64,000 nucleotides of DNA, taken from assembly GCF_003597395.2 (NCBI RefSeq), contig NC_133771.1, positions 49,564,903-49,628,902 on the forward strand, written 5' to 3'. The translations under genes and the position numbers were made by a program. The stretch comes from Chelonoidis abingdonii (lineage: Eukaryota; Chordata; Testudines; Testudinidae). The notes beneath the pieces were generated by a model that made no database searches, was not told the origin of the DNA, and saw only the letters and a list, made by a program, of their open reading frames with translations. Numbering within the stretch: position 1 is the first letter of the stretch; every line of letters starts with the position of its first letter. Positions 1 to 10,453 of the stretch are shown in pieces.

Positions 1-363
1 TTTCTTAGGTGGGAGCTGTTAGCAGATTTCCCAAAAAGACTGCGGCAACAGGACAAAAGCAACAGAATAAAACAGTAAGATTTTATCCATTCATGGAAAG
101 CATGAATAGGCACTTCCAATGGTCACATTAAAGAATCAGGATCCTTTATATTGGGCTACAAAGGAAAAGAGGTATGTGAGTGGTGAGGAGGGTTCCTAAA
201 AAGATAGATAGCAAAAACAAACTGTTCAAATCTCACTTTAATGTTTGCTCCCTTTCATATCACTGATCAGAATAGATTTCCTACAACTATGCACCACCCC
301 AATCATTGACTTTACCAACCAATACAAAATAGAACTAAAATCCAAGCAGAAATCTAATATGAG

Positions 364-419
364 CTGCAGACTCAAACTCACTGTGTAATCACTGCAGACT
401 CAAACACACTGTGTAATCA
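364..419. repeat. 28-bp tandem duplication
   Basis: Two adjacent 28-bp units (364-391 and 392-419) begin CTGCAGACTCAAAC and differ at one base. This is a simple local duplication with no coding potential. Confidence 0.9.
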
Positions 420-839
420 CTAGACAACATTATTCTAAATTTAAGGTTAGATGGCCTCAGCAGGCCTGCAAAATGGAGAAGGGTGCCAGGAGCCTCTACC
501 TCTTTTTGCAGCCCCTGCACAAGGTAAGGACACAGTTGTTACCCTTGTTATAACTTTCGAGAAGTGGCTGCCCTCTGACAAAAGATGGGTGAAGCAGTAA
601 AGCTGCCATCTCATGCATCAACCACTGGAGCTGGCTTACTATGGGAGAGCAGGCTGCACAGCGGATATGTTCCAACTGGACTTCCCCTTAGTGTAAATTG
701 GTTCTGCGCCATATCCTATTCAGAGCTTGACATGATCTAATTTTACTTTTGCTAATGTAAATCTATACTGACTTCAACTGGCCATGAAACAATATGCAAA
801 TCTGAGTTAATTTTAATTACATGATCTGAAATTTTAGAT

Positions 840-930
840 CATTGGCTTGATTTTCAAAGAAGCTGGGCACCTTTAGTTCCCATTGATATCAGTGGGACCT
901 GTGACTGCTCAGCAACTCTGAAAAGAAAGC
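840..930. repeat. Fragment of dispersed palindromic sauropsid repeat
   Basis: The segment reads GATTTTCAAAGA, GGGCACC, CCCATTGATATCAGTGGG, then GCTCAGCAACTCTGAAAA, so its two ends are rough inverted complements around a CCCATTGA centre. The same centre recurs through the window (see the finding on this motif). I recognise it as an old dispersed repeat of reptiles and birds but cannot give it a firm family name. Confidence 0.5.
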
Positions 931-1011
931 CACATATTAATAAATAACAAGCATAACCCGATGTATACAGTGATGACAATCTGCATATTGTAATTAAAAA
1001 AAAGGTAATAA

Positions 1012-1200
1012 TTGGAGATATACCAATCTCCTAGAACTGGAAGGGACCTTGAAAAGTCATCGAGTCCAGCCCCCTGCCTTAACTAGCACGACCAAGTACT
1101 GATTTTGCCCCAGATCCCTAGGTGGCCCCTTCAAGGATTGAACTCACAACCCTGGGTTTAGCAGGCCAATGCTCAAACAACTGAGCTATCCCTCTCCCCT
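1012..1200 (-). mobile_element. tRNA-derived SINE, tortoise pol III (Cry I) type
   Basis: Read on the minus strand, the element opens with a tRNA-like head: an A box within GATAGCTCAGTTG (about 1171-1192) and a B box within GGTTGTGAGTTCAATCC (about 1136-1152). A body follows, then a tail ending in GGAGATTGGTATATCTCC. Cry I SINEs are a hallmark of cryptodiran turtles and rely on LINE machinery for movement. Length is about 190 bp, near full length. Flanking duplications are not clear here. A second copy lies at 10241-10443. Confidence 0.88.
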
Positions 1201-1369
1201 TTAGAGGGAAATAAAATGTATATGTATGGCAGGATCTCTCTCTTTTTACCCTGAAAATAATAAACTATACAACTGAAAAACAAGGAATCAGATATGTTTA
1301 GTTTTACTACAGCTCAGACCTTGACTTGCAAATTATCACCTCAATTATCTTCTAGTCTAGGGAACGTGA

Positions 1370-1515
1370 ATCCTGTCTAGAAATTAGGAGACCTGAATTC
1401 CACTTCTCACCGATAACATGATTTTCAGCAAGTTATTTACCTATTTGTGCATCAGAGTCAGGTTATACTGGGAATCATAATATTTAGCCACCTTTGTAAA
1501 GCGTTTTGAGATCTT
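1370..1515 (+). repeat. MIR-like ancient SINE relic
   Basis: The order of elements fits the sense strand of MIR: a GACCTGAATTCC segment, a CAAGTTATTTACC core, TGCATCAGAGTCAG, then TTTGTAAAGCGTTTTGAGAT near the end. MIR is an ancient tRNA-derived SINE common to amniotes. The copy is strongly diverged, so the call rests on pattern order and not on close identity. Confidence 0.6.
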
Positions 1516-2284
1516 CACATGAAAGGTGGCAGAAAACTGTCAGCTGGTAAAGACACGAAAAAGATAGAGGCAAACAACTTTAATATAGTTTTGGTAAAGA
1601 CCAACCTCTTCAGAAATGCATTTAACCTGCCTGATCTCAAAACAAAACATAGCAAACTAGGCATACTGTATGCAATGATTAAAGACTATGACAACTTTAA
1701 ACACTGTGGTATAAATATAAAATTCGGAAATGAAACTCAACCTACTGTATGAAAGTCTCTAAAGAGTGATAGCACTTGCTCTTTCATGATTTCTGAGAAA
1801 TTTCTCAGAGTGTAACAGCTCTGCTATGCTACCTATTGCAGGTCTTATAACTTTCCTTTCCAAAGCAAACATGCTACTATAAGTCTGGAAAATGCAAACC
1901 ATCGTAAATACTGTACTACTAACCCATACAGCACATTAGTTCCATCAGTTTTGTATTCCATTCCTCCCTATGTTTAAAGAACTGCCCCATCATTCTTTAG
2001 GAAAACTTGCAGATAAGTTCCCGAAACTTCACTTTCAAACGTCAAAGAGTTTCTGTATTTTCTTGGTAGGAAAGGGAAGTCAGAGTGACGACTGAGGCTC
2101 CTCCCGGCAGACGGAAAAGTAGTAACTCCCCCTTTTTAAACAAACATTAGCAAACATCCGTCCTGACTGCTGTTAGAGCAGGCAAAGTACTAGCCCTATG
2201 CATTTCATTCATAAGAAAATGAAATATATCACATTAAATATATTTTTCTTATTTTAACTTTAAATTTGTAATTACAAATGAGAG

Positions 2285-2365
2285 TTCAGTTTGCAAGCTC
2301 TTCAAAGCAGAGGCCGTGTCTTCCTGTACATATGAACAGTATCTAGCAACATGTGGAAGCTACCA
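2285..2365 (+). repeat. Old LINE 3'-end fragment (L3/CR1-like)
   Basis: GCAAGCTCTTCAAAGCAGAG followed by GTGTCTTCCTGTACATATG and TATCTAGCAACATG resembles the conserved old LINE tail (roughly 'aagctctttggggcagggac ... tgtacagcacctagcacaatg') seen elsewhere in the window, for example at 54955-55055. It is heavily diverged. Confidence 0.35.
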
Positions 2366-2711
2366 TACTATAGATAAATAATAATTCATTAATTAAACGG
2401 AGTTTCTGCAAATTCAGCAGTTCTAATGGACAGACTTTTCCATGTCCTCTCAATAATCAGGCATATACATCCACAGCACCGCCTGAGTTTCTATGCCTGA
2501 AAGGCTCCTCAGTTTCTCCCTTCACAAACTCCAGGAAAAATTTCTACAGAATGAGCCAACCAACATTCACCTTAACTATCCCAAGCAACAATGTACTAGT
2601 ACCTTGTGTAGATTTCACATCGAGATATCTGTAAAAAATCCAGATTTTGCAGTTAAAATGCATCTGATCATCAAATTCACTAATCCATAAAGATAAACTC
2701 AAAGGGCCAGA

Positions 2712-3807
2712 TCTCTTAGTCTGTTTATAAACAAACTAGGGAAATGTAACCTAGATGGAGCTACCATAAGATGGGTGCTTAACTGGTTGGAAAAGCGTTC
2801 CAAGAGAATAGTTATCAGAGGTTCACAGTCATGCCGGAAGGGCATAACGAGTGGGGTCAGTTCTGGGTCCTATTCTGTTCAATATCTTCATCAATGATTT
2901 AGATGATAACATAAAAAGTACACTTACAAAATTTGTGGATGATACCAAGCTGAGAGGGGTTGCAAGTGCTTTCAAGGATAGAATTAAAATTTAAAATGAT
3001 CTCAACAAACTAGAGAAATGGTCCGAAGTAAACAAGATGTAATTCAATGAGGATAAATGCAAAGCATTCCACTTAGGAAGGAACAATCAGCTGCACACAT
3101 ACAAAATGGGAAATGACTGCCTAGGATGGAGTACTGCAGAAAGGGATGTGGGGGTCATACTGTATCACAAGCTAAGTATGAATCAACTGTGTAACACTGT
3201 TGCAAAAAACTAAACATCATTCTGGGGTGTATTAGCAGGAGTGTTGCAAGCAAGACACAATAAGTAATTCTTCTGCTCTATTCCGCTCTGATAAGGGTTC
3301 AACTCGAGTATTGTGTCCACTGCTGGGCACCACATTTCAGGAAAGATGTAGACAAATTGGAGGAAGTCCAGAGAAGAGCAACAAAAATGATTAAAGGTCT
3401 AGAAAACATGAACTATGAGAGAAGATTGAAAAAAATGGGTTTGTTTAGTCTGGAGAAGAGAAGACAGAGGAGATATGATAACAGTTTTCGAGTACCTAAA
3501 AGGTTGTTACAAGGAGGAGGGAGAAAAATTGTTCTCATTAACCTCTGAGGATAGGACAAGAAGCAGTGAGCTTAAATTGCAAGGGCTCTTTAGGTTGGAC
3601 ATTAGGAAAAAATTCCTGTCAGGGTGCTTAAGCACTAGAATAAATAGCATAGGGAGGTTGTGGAATCTCCATTATTGGAGATTTTTAAGAGCAGGTTAGA
3701 CAAATATCTGCCAGGGATGGTCCAGATAATACTTAGTCCTGCCATGAGTGCAGGGGACTGGACTAGATGACCTCACAAGATCCTTTCCAGTCCTACATTC
3801 TATGACT
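2712..3807 (+). mobile_element. CR1 LINE fragment: RT domain to 3' end
   Basis: This 5'-truncated CR1 non-LTR retrotransposon keeps the second half of its reverse transcriptase and its 3' UTR. The catalytic box reads F-V-D-D-T at 2932-2946 (family form F-A-D-D-T). A C-terminal stretch with [15 protein letters not shown] follows from 3360. The element ends in CTACATTCTATGACTCC, the ATTCTATG-like CR1 terminus. About 13 nt are missing near 2855, where the G-V-P-Q-G-S motif should be encoded, and stops and frameshifts break the frame. It is a dead copy. Confidence 0.9.
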
Positions 3808-4890
3808 CCATCCCCAGGTACAGCAGTGCAGCTTTCTGCCATCTCTCTGCTCCATCCCAGCTGTCACAGCAGCTGCCTAGGACATAAACAGCCCCTGCTG
3901 CAAGTTAGAGTAACTTCCCAAGAAGCTATCCCACTAGCAAGGATCAACCCCATCTGACACTTCCCAGAATACCCCTGATGCCAACATAGGGAGAAGCAGC
4001 TGAGGATTCTGCTATGTGTTAAAGACCATGTGTTAAGACAAGGCAGTAGCGTAAAGGGCTTACGAGAAATCACGTATCTGATCCTAAATAAATATTCTAT
4101 ATGAGAAACACCGTGGGAGAGCTGCAGAACTGAATTAATTGGCAAGGCATACAATATCACAGCACTTTGTACCCTTTTCCAGTCACATCCAAGAATGCAT
4201 CCAAAATGAGAGTTGTAGTACCTACTACAGAAAAAGGCGAAATTTCCCTCTCAGAGGAAGATTCTGAGTTAATCCAGGAGATAGCTTTTCGTAAATTACA
4301 ACATATTCTGCATGGCAGGCCAAGCTTTCTGACAGGTTGTGATAATTTATCCGCCAAGCTTTGAACGATGGGCCAAATAACAAATTGACCCAGAATCTCA
4401 GGCAACCTGGACAACACCTTGGAAGAGTTGGACAGAAGGTTTGTGAACCAGGTCTGATCGGGGAAAATAAGTATGATCAGTCCTATATTTTCATAGAGTC
4501 TTTGTAATTAGAAGAGGTGAGGAGGACATAGCTAAAAAGTTCCCCTTATCTCTATTTTTCAACACTGGCTAAAGAATTTCTCTACCTTTTTCTTCATTCT
4601 ACTGATGAAGAGAGACTGAATCTCAGTGTACCCCTGCCCCCCACCAGTCACAGATCTGCAAACAAAACCCCAATCACTTCCTGGACAGCTCCTTGCTTTG
4701 CTCAACCATTCTGCTGCTGTACGGATTTCTTCTCCCCTGAAGGAATGCTCAGATTGACGGCAGGGGCTTCTGCATTCATCCAAGTGATGTAAAGAGCTCT
4801 GATTCCCCTTTCTCCCTTATTTGTGTATGACATCATCCATTTTTTCTGCATATACAACCTTGATTTCTAATTACATATATACATATTACA
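3808..4890. other. Unassigned sequence
   Basis: No gene, RNA or repeat that I can name. Open frames are all below 100 codons and overlap on both strands, which argues for chance. Parts may be very old repeats. Confidence 0.5.
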
Positions 4891-6483
4891 GCCTGGATTG
4901 ACTACAGGAAAGCCTACGACTCAATGCCACAAACGTGGATCTGTGAATGTCTGGCGCTATACAAAGTCAACAGGACACTAAGGACCTTCCTCAAGAACTC
5001 AATGGGACTATGAAAGACAACAATGGAAGTCAACTCAAGGCACCTTGCACAAGTGGCCATCAAGTGCGGCATATACCAAGGTGATGCACTGTCCCCGCTG
5101 CTGTTCTGCATAGGCTTAAACCCCCTCAGCCAGTAATCCAAGGATGGATACGGGTACGTTAGGAGTGGAATACACGAGCCACTCCCTACATGAGATACAT
5201 CAAGCTGTATGCTAGGAATGAACGAGATCACTACGTCGTATCCATTCAGCGCGATATCAGTGAGGATATGGGTGTCATTCGGATGGGATAGTGTGCCGAT
5301 GGTAGATGAGAGAGGCAGAAGTGTCATATGGGGTGGAACAATCAGCCAGCTAGAACTATAAGACTAGCACAAGTACAGCTATGGCGTCCACAGTATGGAC
5401 CGTGAGGACGGCAAGGAACAGCAACATCAAGTTCAAAGGAAACAGGTCCTGAGAGCCAGTCGTGGGCAAGAAACAGATATCCAGCCTCACGATACGCCTG
5501 CTGTGAGTGCACGCGGTATGTGAGTGCCAGGGCATGGGTGCGAATGTGAAGCCGGAGCTCCTTACATCCCGGAGGTTTCCCCCAGTCAGCCAGGACTGTT
5601 AAAGCAGTGGAAGAAGGCGGCGGGGCTGGTGAGCGTCAACGCCCTGTCCTGGACGAACCCGCGAACCAGGATACATCAGTAAAGTGGCCACCCAAGATGA
5701 GCTGTCGAGAGACTGAGGGCAGCAGACATGGGAGGAGACAAGAGAAGTGCATGCAAGACAGACTGCTGGGATGTCATCCAAGATAGTGAGGTGGCTGCTT
5801 GGAAATCTACCATGGCTGGAAGGGCTGGAATGAGGCCTATTAGGCACAGACGCAGCTGGCACCAGATCCATTGAGAGGGTCTAACCGCACAACTAGAAGG
5901 ACCCAAGCGTGGAGATGTGCAGAGAGACTCAGGACGTACCAAACATAAGTGGCGGATGTATGATAGGCGGACAGGCAGCATAAAGAAGCGACAACCAAGT
6001 GGCTGGCTTGTGTACAGCATCGTGACAGTGTATGGCTAGACCTCCCAGAACCAGATGGGAGATACGCAGAAGGTGGGGAATAGCTGGGCTTAAGATTTGT
6101 GGGATTCCAGATCCGACGGACAGGCGAGGTACTGGCAATCAACCACAGACATGTCGGTAAAGCAGACCGAAGGACATGGTGGGTGATGATCAGCGTGCAA
6201 GTGGACAAATCAGGAGAAGGAGATGAGAAGTAGGAGAGTACAGGGTTGAAGGAACTAGCGAGGAGTGGAAGTGAGGCCAAGTGGTCAGTGTGGCAAGAGC
6301 TCGGGCTGTGAGCTAGCTGCGTGAGGTGCATCCACGAGCCCAGGAACAACATCAGAGCTCTCTGTCCAGAAGAGTGCAGTGCTAGGAACAGCTAAGATAC
6401 TGCGCAGAACCCTCAAACTCCCAGGCCTCTGGTAGAGGACCCGAGGTTGAGGAAGACACATACCACCCATAGCGGTGAGAGGG
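4891..6483 (+). pseudogene. Decayed non-LTR retrotransposon RT, R2/R4-like group
   Basis: From 4894 the plus strand encodes W-I-D-Y-R-K-A-Y-D-S, and from 5065 C-G-I-Y-Q-G-D-A-L-S-P-L-L-F-C in the same frame, which are conserved RT motifs of site-specific-type LINEs (R2, R4/Dong, Rex6 and relatives). The catalytic box region at 5190-5216 now reads M-R-Y-I-K-L-Y-A-R, where the family has two aspartates, so it cannot be active. Near the end (about 6355-6480) S-V-Q-K-S-A-V-L-G-T-A-K-I-L-R-R-T-L-K-L-P-G-L-W is recognisable, consistent with the C-terminal region. Many stops and shifts interrupt it. The clade is less certain than the RT call. Minus-strand frames at 4914-6470 are shadows. Confidence 0.78.
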
Positions 6484-6490
6484 GAATTTT

Positions 6491-6492
6491 AA

Positions 6493-6525
<33 letters not shown>

Positions 6526-6538
6526 CACATAGACACAC
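6491..6538. repeat. (TA)n(CA)n microsatellite
   Basis: Alternating TA followed by CA and CAGA steps, directly downstream of the RT relic. It may have grown from that element's simple 3' tail. Confidence 0.9.
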
Positions 6539-6689
6539 AAAAATATTAAAAGAACATTATTAAAGTTGCAAATTCAAGCACTCAGAAGCTAGGAAATTCC
6601 AGAATTAAGGTTGCCTGTGCAAGGGGCATAGGACCCCTGCCTCATTCAGTGCTCTGCTCTGAAGACAGAATTATTAATTTCTGCATAGG

Positions 6690-6845
6690 TTTTTCTAGGG
6701 TGCTCATCACTGTAGTATCTGAATGCTTCACAAACATTAATTTATCTTTGCAACACTTTTGAGTGGTGAGGAGGTATTATTACTCAGTTTTACAGGATGG
6801 GAGGTAAAGTACAAAGAGATTACAGTCAAAAGTATCCACTCTTTT
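6690..6845 (-). repeat. MIR-like relic, first part
   Basis: On the plus strand GCTTCACAAACATTAATTTA, GTGGTGAGGAGGTATTATTA and AGTTTTACAGGATGGGAGG follow the order of the antisense MIR consensus. The remainder appears at 7026-7115, so the copy seems to be split by about 180 bp. Confidence 0.5.
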
Positions 6846-6914
6846 GAGATGCCCAATTTGAGACACCCAGCATCTGGTATTGTTTAATACTTCCCATTAT
6901 TTAGCACTTTATAC

Positions 6915-7025
6915 TTTCAAAGCACAGCTCTCACTGAGTGTGAATGCTCAGCAGTTCTTCGAATCAGACCCCAGAGTATCAACTTGGGCACCAGAAAATG
7001 AGGAACACAAAATTAGCGACCACCT
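6915..7025. repeat. Fragment of dispersed sauropsid repeat
   Basis: AATGCTCAGCAGTTCTTCGA and TCAACTTGGGCACCAGAAAA recall the same palindromic family as at 840-930. It lies between the two MIR-like pieces and may be the insertion that split them. Confidence 0.35.
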
Positions 7026-7115
7026 GTGAAAAGTTTAATTTAAGTGATTTGTTTAGCATTACTCAGGAACTCCATGGCAGAACCAGGGGTAGAATCCAAT
7101 TCTCCACAGTAGTAG
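7026..7115 (-). repeat. MIR-like relic, second part
   Basis: TTTAAGTGATTTGTTTAGCA, CCATGGCAGAACCAGGG and AGAATCCAATTCTCC continue the antisense MIR order from 6845. Confidence 0.45.
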
Positions 7116-7121
7116 TCATGA

Positions 7122-7548
7122 GAGGTTTCAGAGTAGCAACTGTGTTAGTCTGTATCCACAGAAAGAACAGGAGTACTTGTGGCACCGTAGGCCTGGTCTA
7201 CACTGGGGTAGGGTGGGGGGGGTCGATGTAAGATACGCAACTTCAGCTACAGGAATGGTGTAGCTGAAATCAACGTCTCTTATTTTGACTTACATATAGT
7301 AAGGAGATATATATACACACATAGAGAACATGAAAAGATCTGAGTTGCCCTACCAACTCTAAGAGGCTAATTAATTAAGAGAAAAAAACTTTTGTAGTGT
7401 TAATCAACACAGCCCATTTCACACAGTTTGACAAGAAGATGTGAGGATACTTAACATGGGGAAATAGATTTAATGTGTGTAATGGCTCAGCCATTATGAA
7501 GGCTTATGCTCTAAAAATGTGGTAGTCTCTAAGGTGCCACAAGTACTC
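7122..7548 (+). mobile_element. Fold-back element, family A, copy A3
   Basis: The head GGTTTCAGAGTAGCAACTG then TGTTAGTCTGTATCC matches copy A1 at 60879. The second arm (about 7500-7548) carries AGTCTCTAAGGTGCCAC, the inverse of the first arm. The interior keeps GAAGATGTGAGG as in A1. The first arm is interrupted after GTGGCACC (7186) by a small inserted MITE. I see no clean target-site duplication, and the second arm stops slightly earlier than in A1. Confidence 0.7.
7188..7293. mobile_element. Nested MITE fragment
   Basis: GGCCTGGTCTACACTGGGG, TAAGATACGCAACTTCAGC and GTGTAGCTGAAATCAACGT are typical of a turtle MITE family with TCTACACT-type ends. It replaces part of the first arm of the fold-back element. 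No duplication could be set. Confidence 0.55.
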
Positions 7549-8930
7549 AGGGTGGATCACAGGTATCTCATAGGTACTTGGCAGGCATTTAGCTTTGGGC
7601 CCTGCTTCATGGGGCTTCTCCAGGTGTTGTACACCTCTGTGGAGTGTCTTGTCAAGCTTAATAGGACCTTGAGCAAACCCACCAATCCCCCCCACCACAC
7701 ACACACACACACACAGGAGAACTGGGTCCATCACGAAGACAGGGTAGTCAGCTGGTTGTGCAGCTGGATGACGCTGCTCTGGTGCCTTTCCCTTTGGGTG
7801 AGAGTGCAGGTGCCCAATCATCTAATCCTGTCCATGGTCTGGCATCAGTTTAACACTGTGGATGCCCTAGCCAGCCTCCAGAATAAAATTGTGGAGTTTT
7901 TCTGTCCAAGGCTGCACTGGGTCTCTGTAGGTATCCTGACCCTTACTCAGGAGTGGGCATACAGGGCTTGGTTTGCATCCACAGCCAGGACCATGCCTTC
8001 CAGTCCTAAAGAGACTCCTTTTTCATACAGATAGTCTAGAACAAAGCATGCTGGCTGGCACATGCCTTCTTTCACTGCTTCCAAGGGCTCCGATATGACT
8101 GGCAGCTCAAACCTCCATCCTCATGTGCAGATGGTGGAGTCCCTCTTGGTGTACCAGAGGATGGCCCTGGCTGATGCCACCAGACTTGGAGACCTCCTTG
8201 AATACAATCAGAGGGACTAGGTGGATGCTGTAGCGTTCGACCAATGCATGTCACCTATCATATGTTCCAGGAGGTGTGGGCAGTCTTGCTTCTTACTTCT
8301 CTTGCCTTCCATGAGTGAGTCCTGTAAAAGGGTGCCCCTCGCGCACCCCTCATCCTTGGAACTCATCATCTGGCACTTGCCTGGGTTGGCTGAACGACAT
8401 CCATCCAATCATCTCCAAACTGCACCCAGAGAGCATCTGCATATATTTGTGCTTCATAACACCCACTTCCTTGCCATTGTTCCTGCCCCAACACCAAGTG
8501 GCAGGACCTCTTGTCTTCTAAGGAGGGTGAGGAACCCCATGGATTAGTCTGTACTCCATCCTGGTTCCACAGCCTGCCAGGGATATTAGATGGTGTCTCC
8601 TCAATGGACCAGTGAGCATGACCATGTACATGACATGGTTCATTAACTCCCATGGCACCTGTCCCTTTTGCACTGAGAAACAAACTGATACACATCTTAT
8701 GTAGGGTGCATCAGATTGCAGGCCCTCTTCCCTTTCTCCAGAACCTCTTACTGAGATTCTGGCTGCACTTCTCCCCATGTTTTCATTTATGCACACCCTA
8801 TCCATGGCCCCCATGGAGTCATGGGACTGTCTCATCAACTTCCTCCTGGTGCTGGCCAAGATGGCCATCCATCATACCAAGAGGAGGAAGCTGGATGGGA
8901 CTGATCAGATAAGGTACAGAGAACTGTAGG
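7549..8930 (+). pseudogene. Tx1/L1-like LINE, ORF2 3' part (RT to zf-RVT)
   Basis: The plus strand, in shifting frames, shows an RT segment with G-P-C-F-M-G-L-L-Q-V-L-Y then C-L-V-K-L-N-R-T-L (about 7595-7675), a post-RT part with L-Q-N-K-I-V-E-F-F and H-W-V-S-V-G-I-L (about 7875-7940), and a zf-RVT-like end with C-P-F-C-T (about 8662) and L-L-L-R-F-W-L-H-F-S-P (about 8746-8780). This order matches Tx1-type elements of the L1 superfamily. A (CA)n run at 7697-7715 and many stops and shifts make it a fossil. Its 5' side ends at the fold-back element. Confidence 0.7.
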
Positions 8931-9430
8931 GCCTAGTTCCGGTCCCTTATCTGATCACATCTCTCAGTCCCTTTCTCCAGTCAGTCCCTGTTCTTCCCCT
9001 GCCCACCAGCTCCTTGTCAGATCTGTCTTCCCTCACTCCCGCCTCCATTACGCTCCCCCCCCCCAATGGTTTTAGTTCTTGTGTCCTGGTCCAGCCAGTC
9101 CCCACCATTTCCTTACGACTTCCCAGTCCCAGTCCCCTTGCCCAACTAGTCCCAGCCTCACCTTCTCCCCCTACCAACTCCCTTCTTCCTGTCCAATAGT
9201 TCCAAATTTCGCAGGACTGTCCTGCTTTGTCCCACAAAACCCCCATCCTGGTTGAAGTGGCTCCTGTCCTGAAGGGCTGGCTGGGCTCAACTCCCCATCC
9301 TGGGCATTGTAATCTGGGCCCTGGTTCTCAGTGCCACCCAGGATTGAGCCAGGCCCTTGGTGGGGGTGGGGGGCAGTATGCCAAATTTGAGGGAGTGGCA
9401 TTGCCACCCTATGCACCAGTTAAAGTTTGA
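8931..9430. repeat. C-rich low-complexity tract
   Basis: Repeated CAGTCCC, CCAGTCCC and CTTCCCC words give a degenerate pyrimidine-rich array, with a G-rich patch near 9360. It follows the LINE relic directly and may be its 3' UTR, but that link is unproven. Small open frames here are composition artefacts. Confidence 0.55.
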
Positions 9431-10230
9431 CCAATTAAAGTTAGGGAAATTTATAAACAACTGAACACAGGGTTTTATGTTGGGAAACCTTAATAGGTGG
9501 CACTACTACCCCTGCCTATTATCCCTTGCGGAGTACTCTCAATTCTAGGGTGAGTTTTATTATGTACAATCTTTCTATGTGCCTTGTATGTCAACTCCTT
9601 GGACTGGAAATGTACTACCTATTTGAAACAGTGATTCAATTAAACTTACCACAGTTATGAAATACTGAAATCACATTAGTTCCCATCTGCTATTCTAAAC
9701 TGGACAAACTTGAAACAAATTAAAACTCAAACACACTGAATGGTAAAGTAAATAAATACATATTTGTGCAATGAAGCTCTGAGGTATTACCATATCAAAG
9801 TGCTATTCTAATCCACATATGGACCAAATCCTGTATATGTTTGCAACAATCAAAATCCCTATTGTATACTTGCTCACTAGTAAAATCTGAACTAAACTGG
9901 GATTCACCCACCTAACAAACTATTAATGCCCTGAGATTTTGTGGGAAAAGCTCAAAACTATTTTCTGAAAATAAATTAGGGGCCTGATGTGGCAATCCCT
10001 CCACATCCAATGCCCTTGATCAGAACTGAAAGAAGCATTGTGCATGTAAGGGCTGCAGGACTGTGCCCTCTATAGGTAGGATTAACATTTGCTATACAGA
10101 ATAAAGTATTTTTAGAGAGAAGTGTTATGGGAAAACACAGAACCACATGACACTTTCAAATTAGTTTCTATCTTTAAAGAAAATGAGCGTGTATAAGTCT
10201 CTGTTCAACAGCTTCGTCATTATAATATAT
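9431..10230. other. Unassigned AT-rich sequence
   Basis: No gene or identifiable repeat seen. Confidence 0.5.
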
Positions 10231-10240
10231 AAATAATAAA

Positions 10241-10443
10241 ATAAAATTGGAGATATATCTATCTCCTAGACTGAAAGGGACTTTGAATGGTCATTGAGTC
10301 CAGTCCCCTGCTTCCACTAGCAGGACCAAGTATTGTCCCTGACAGTTCCCCCTCCATCCCTAAATGGCACCCTCAATGACTGAACTTACAACCTTGGGTT
10401 TAAGAAGACAATGCTCAAACCACTGACCTATCCCTCCCCCTGA
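10241..10443 (-). mobile_element. tRNA-derived SINE, tortoise pol III (Cry I) type
   Basis: A second copy of the SINE at 1012-1200 in the same orientation: on the plus strand it runs from a GGAGATATATCTATCTCC tail to the A-box complement CAAACCACTGACCTATCCC. It is bounded by a perfect 10-bp direct repeat AAATAATAAA at 10231-10240 and 10444-10453, the expected target-site duplication of LINE-driven insertion. It is more diverged than the first copy. Confidence 0.9.
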
Positions 10444-10453
10444 AAATAATAAA

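Noticed and set aside
1012..1200. Possible tRNA gene on the minus strand
   Set aside because: The A and B boxes belong to a SINE head followed by a non-tRNA body and tail, and a second full copy exists at 10241.
4914..6470. Several minus-strand frames up to 170 codons
   Set aside because: The plus strand carries recognisable RT motifs over the same bases; the minus frames have no motif and are shadows.
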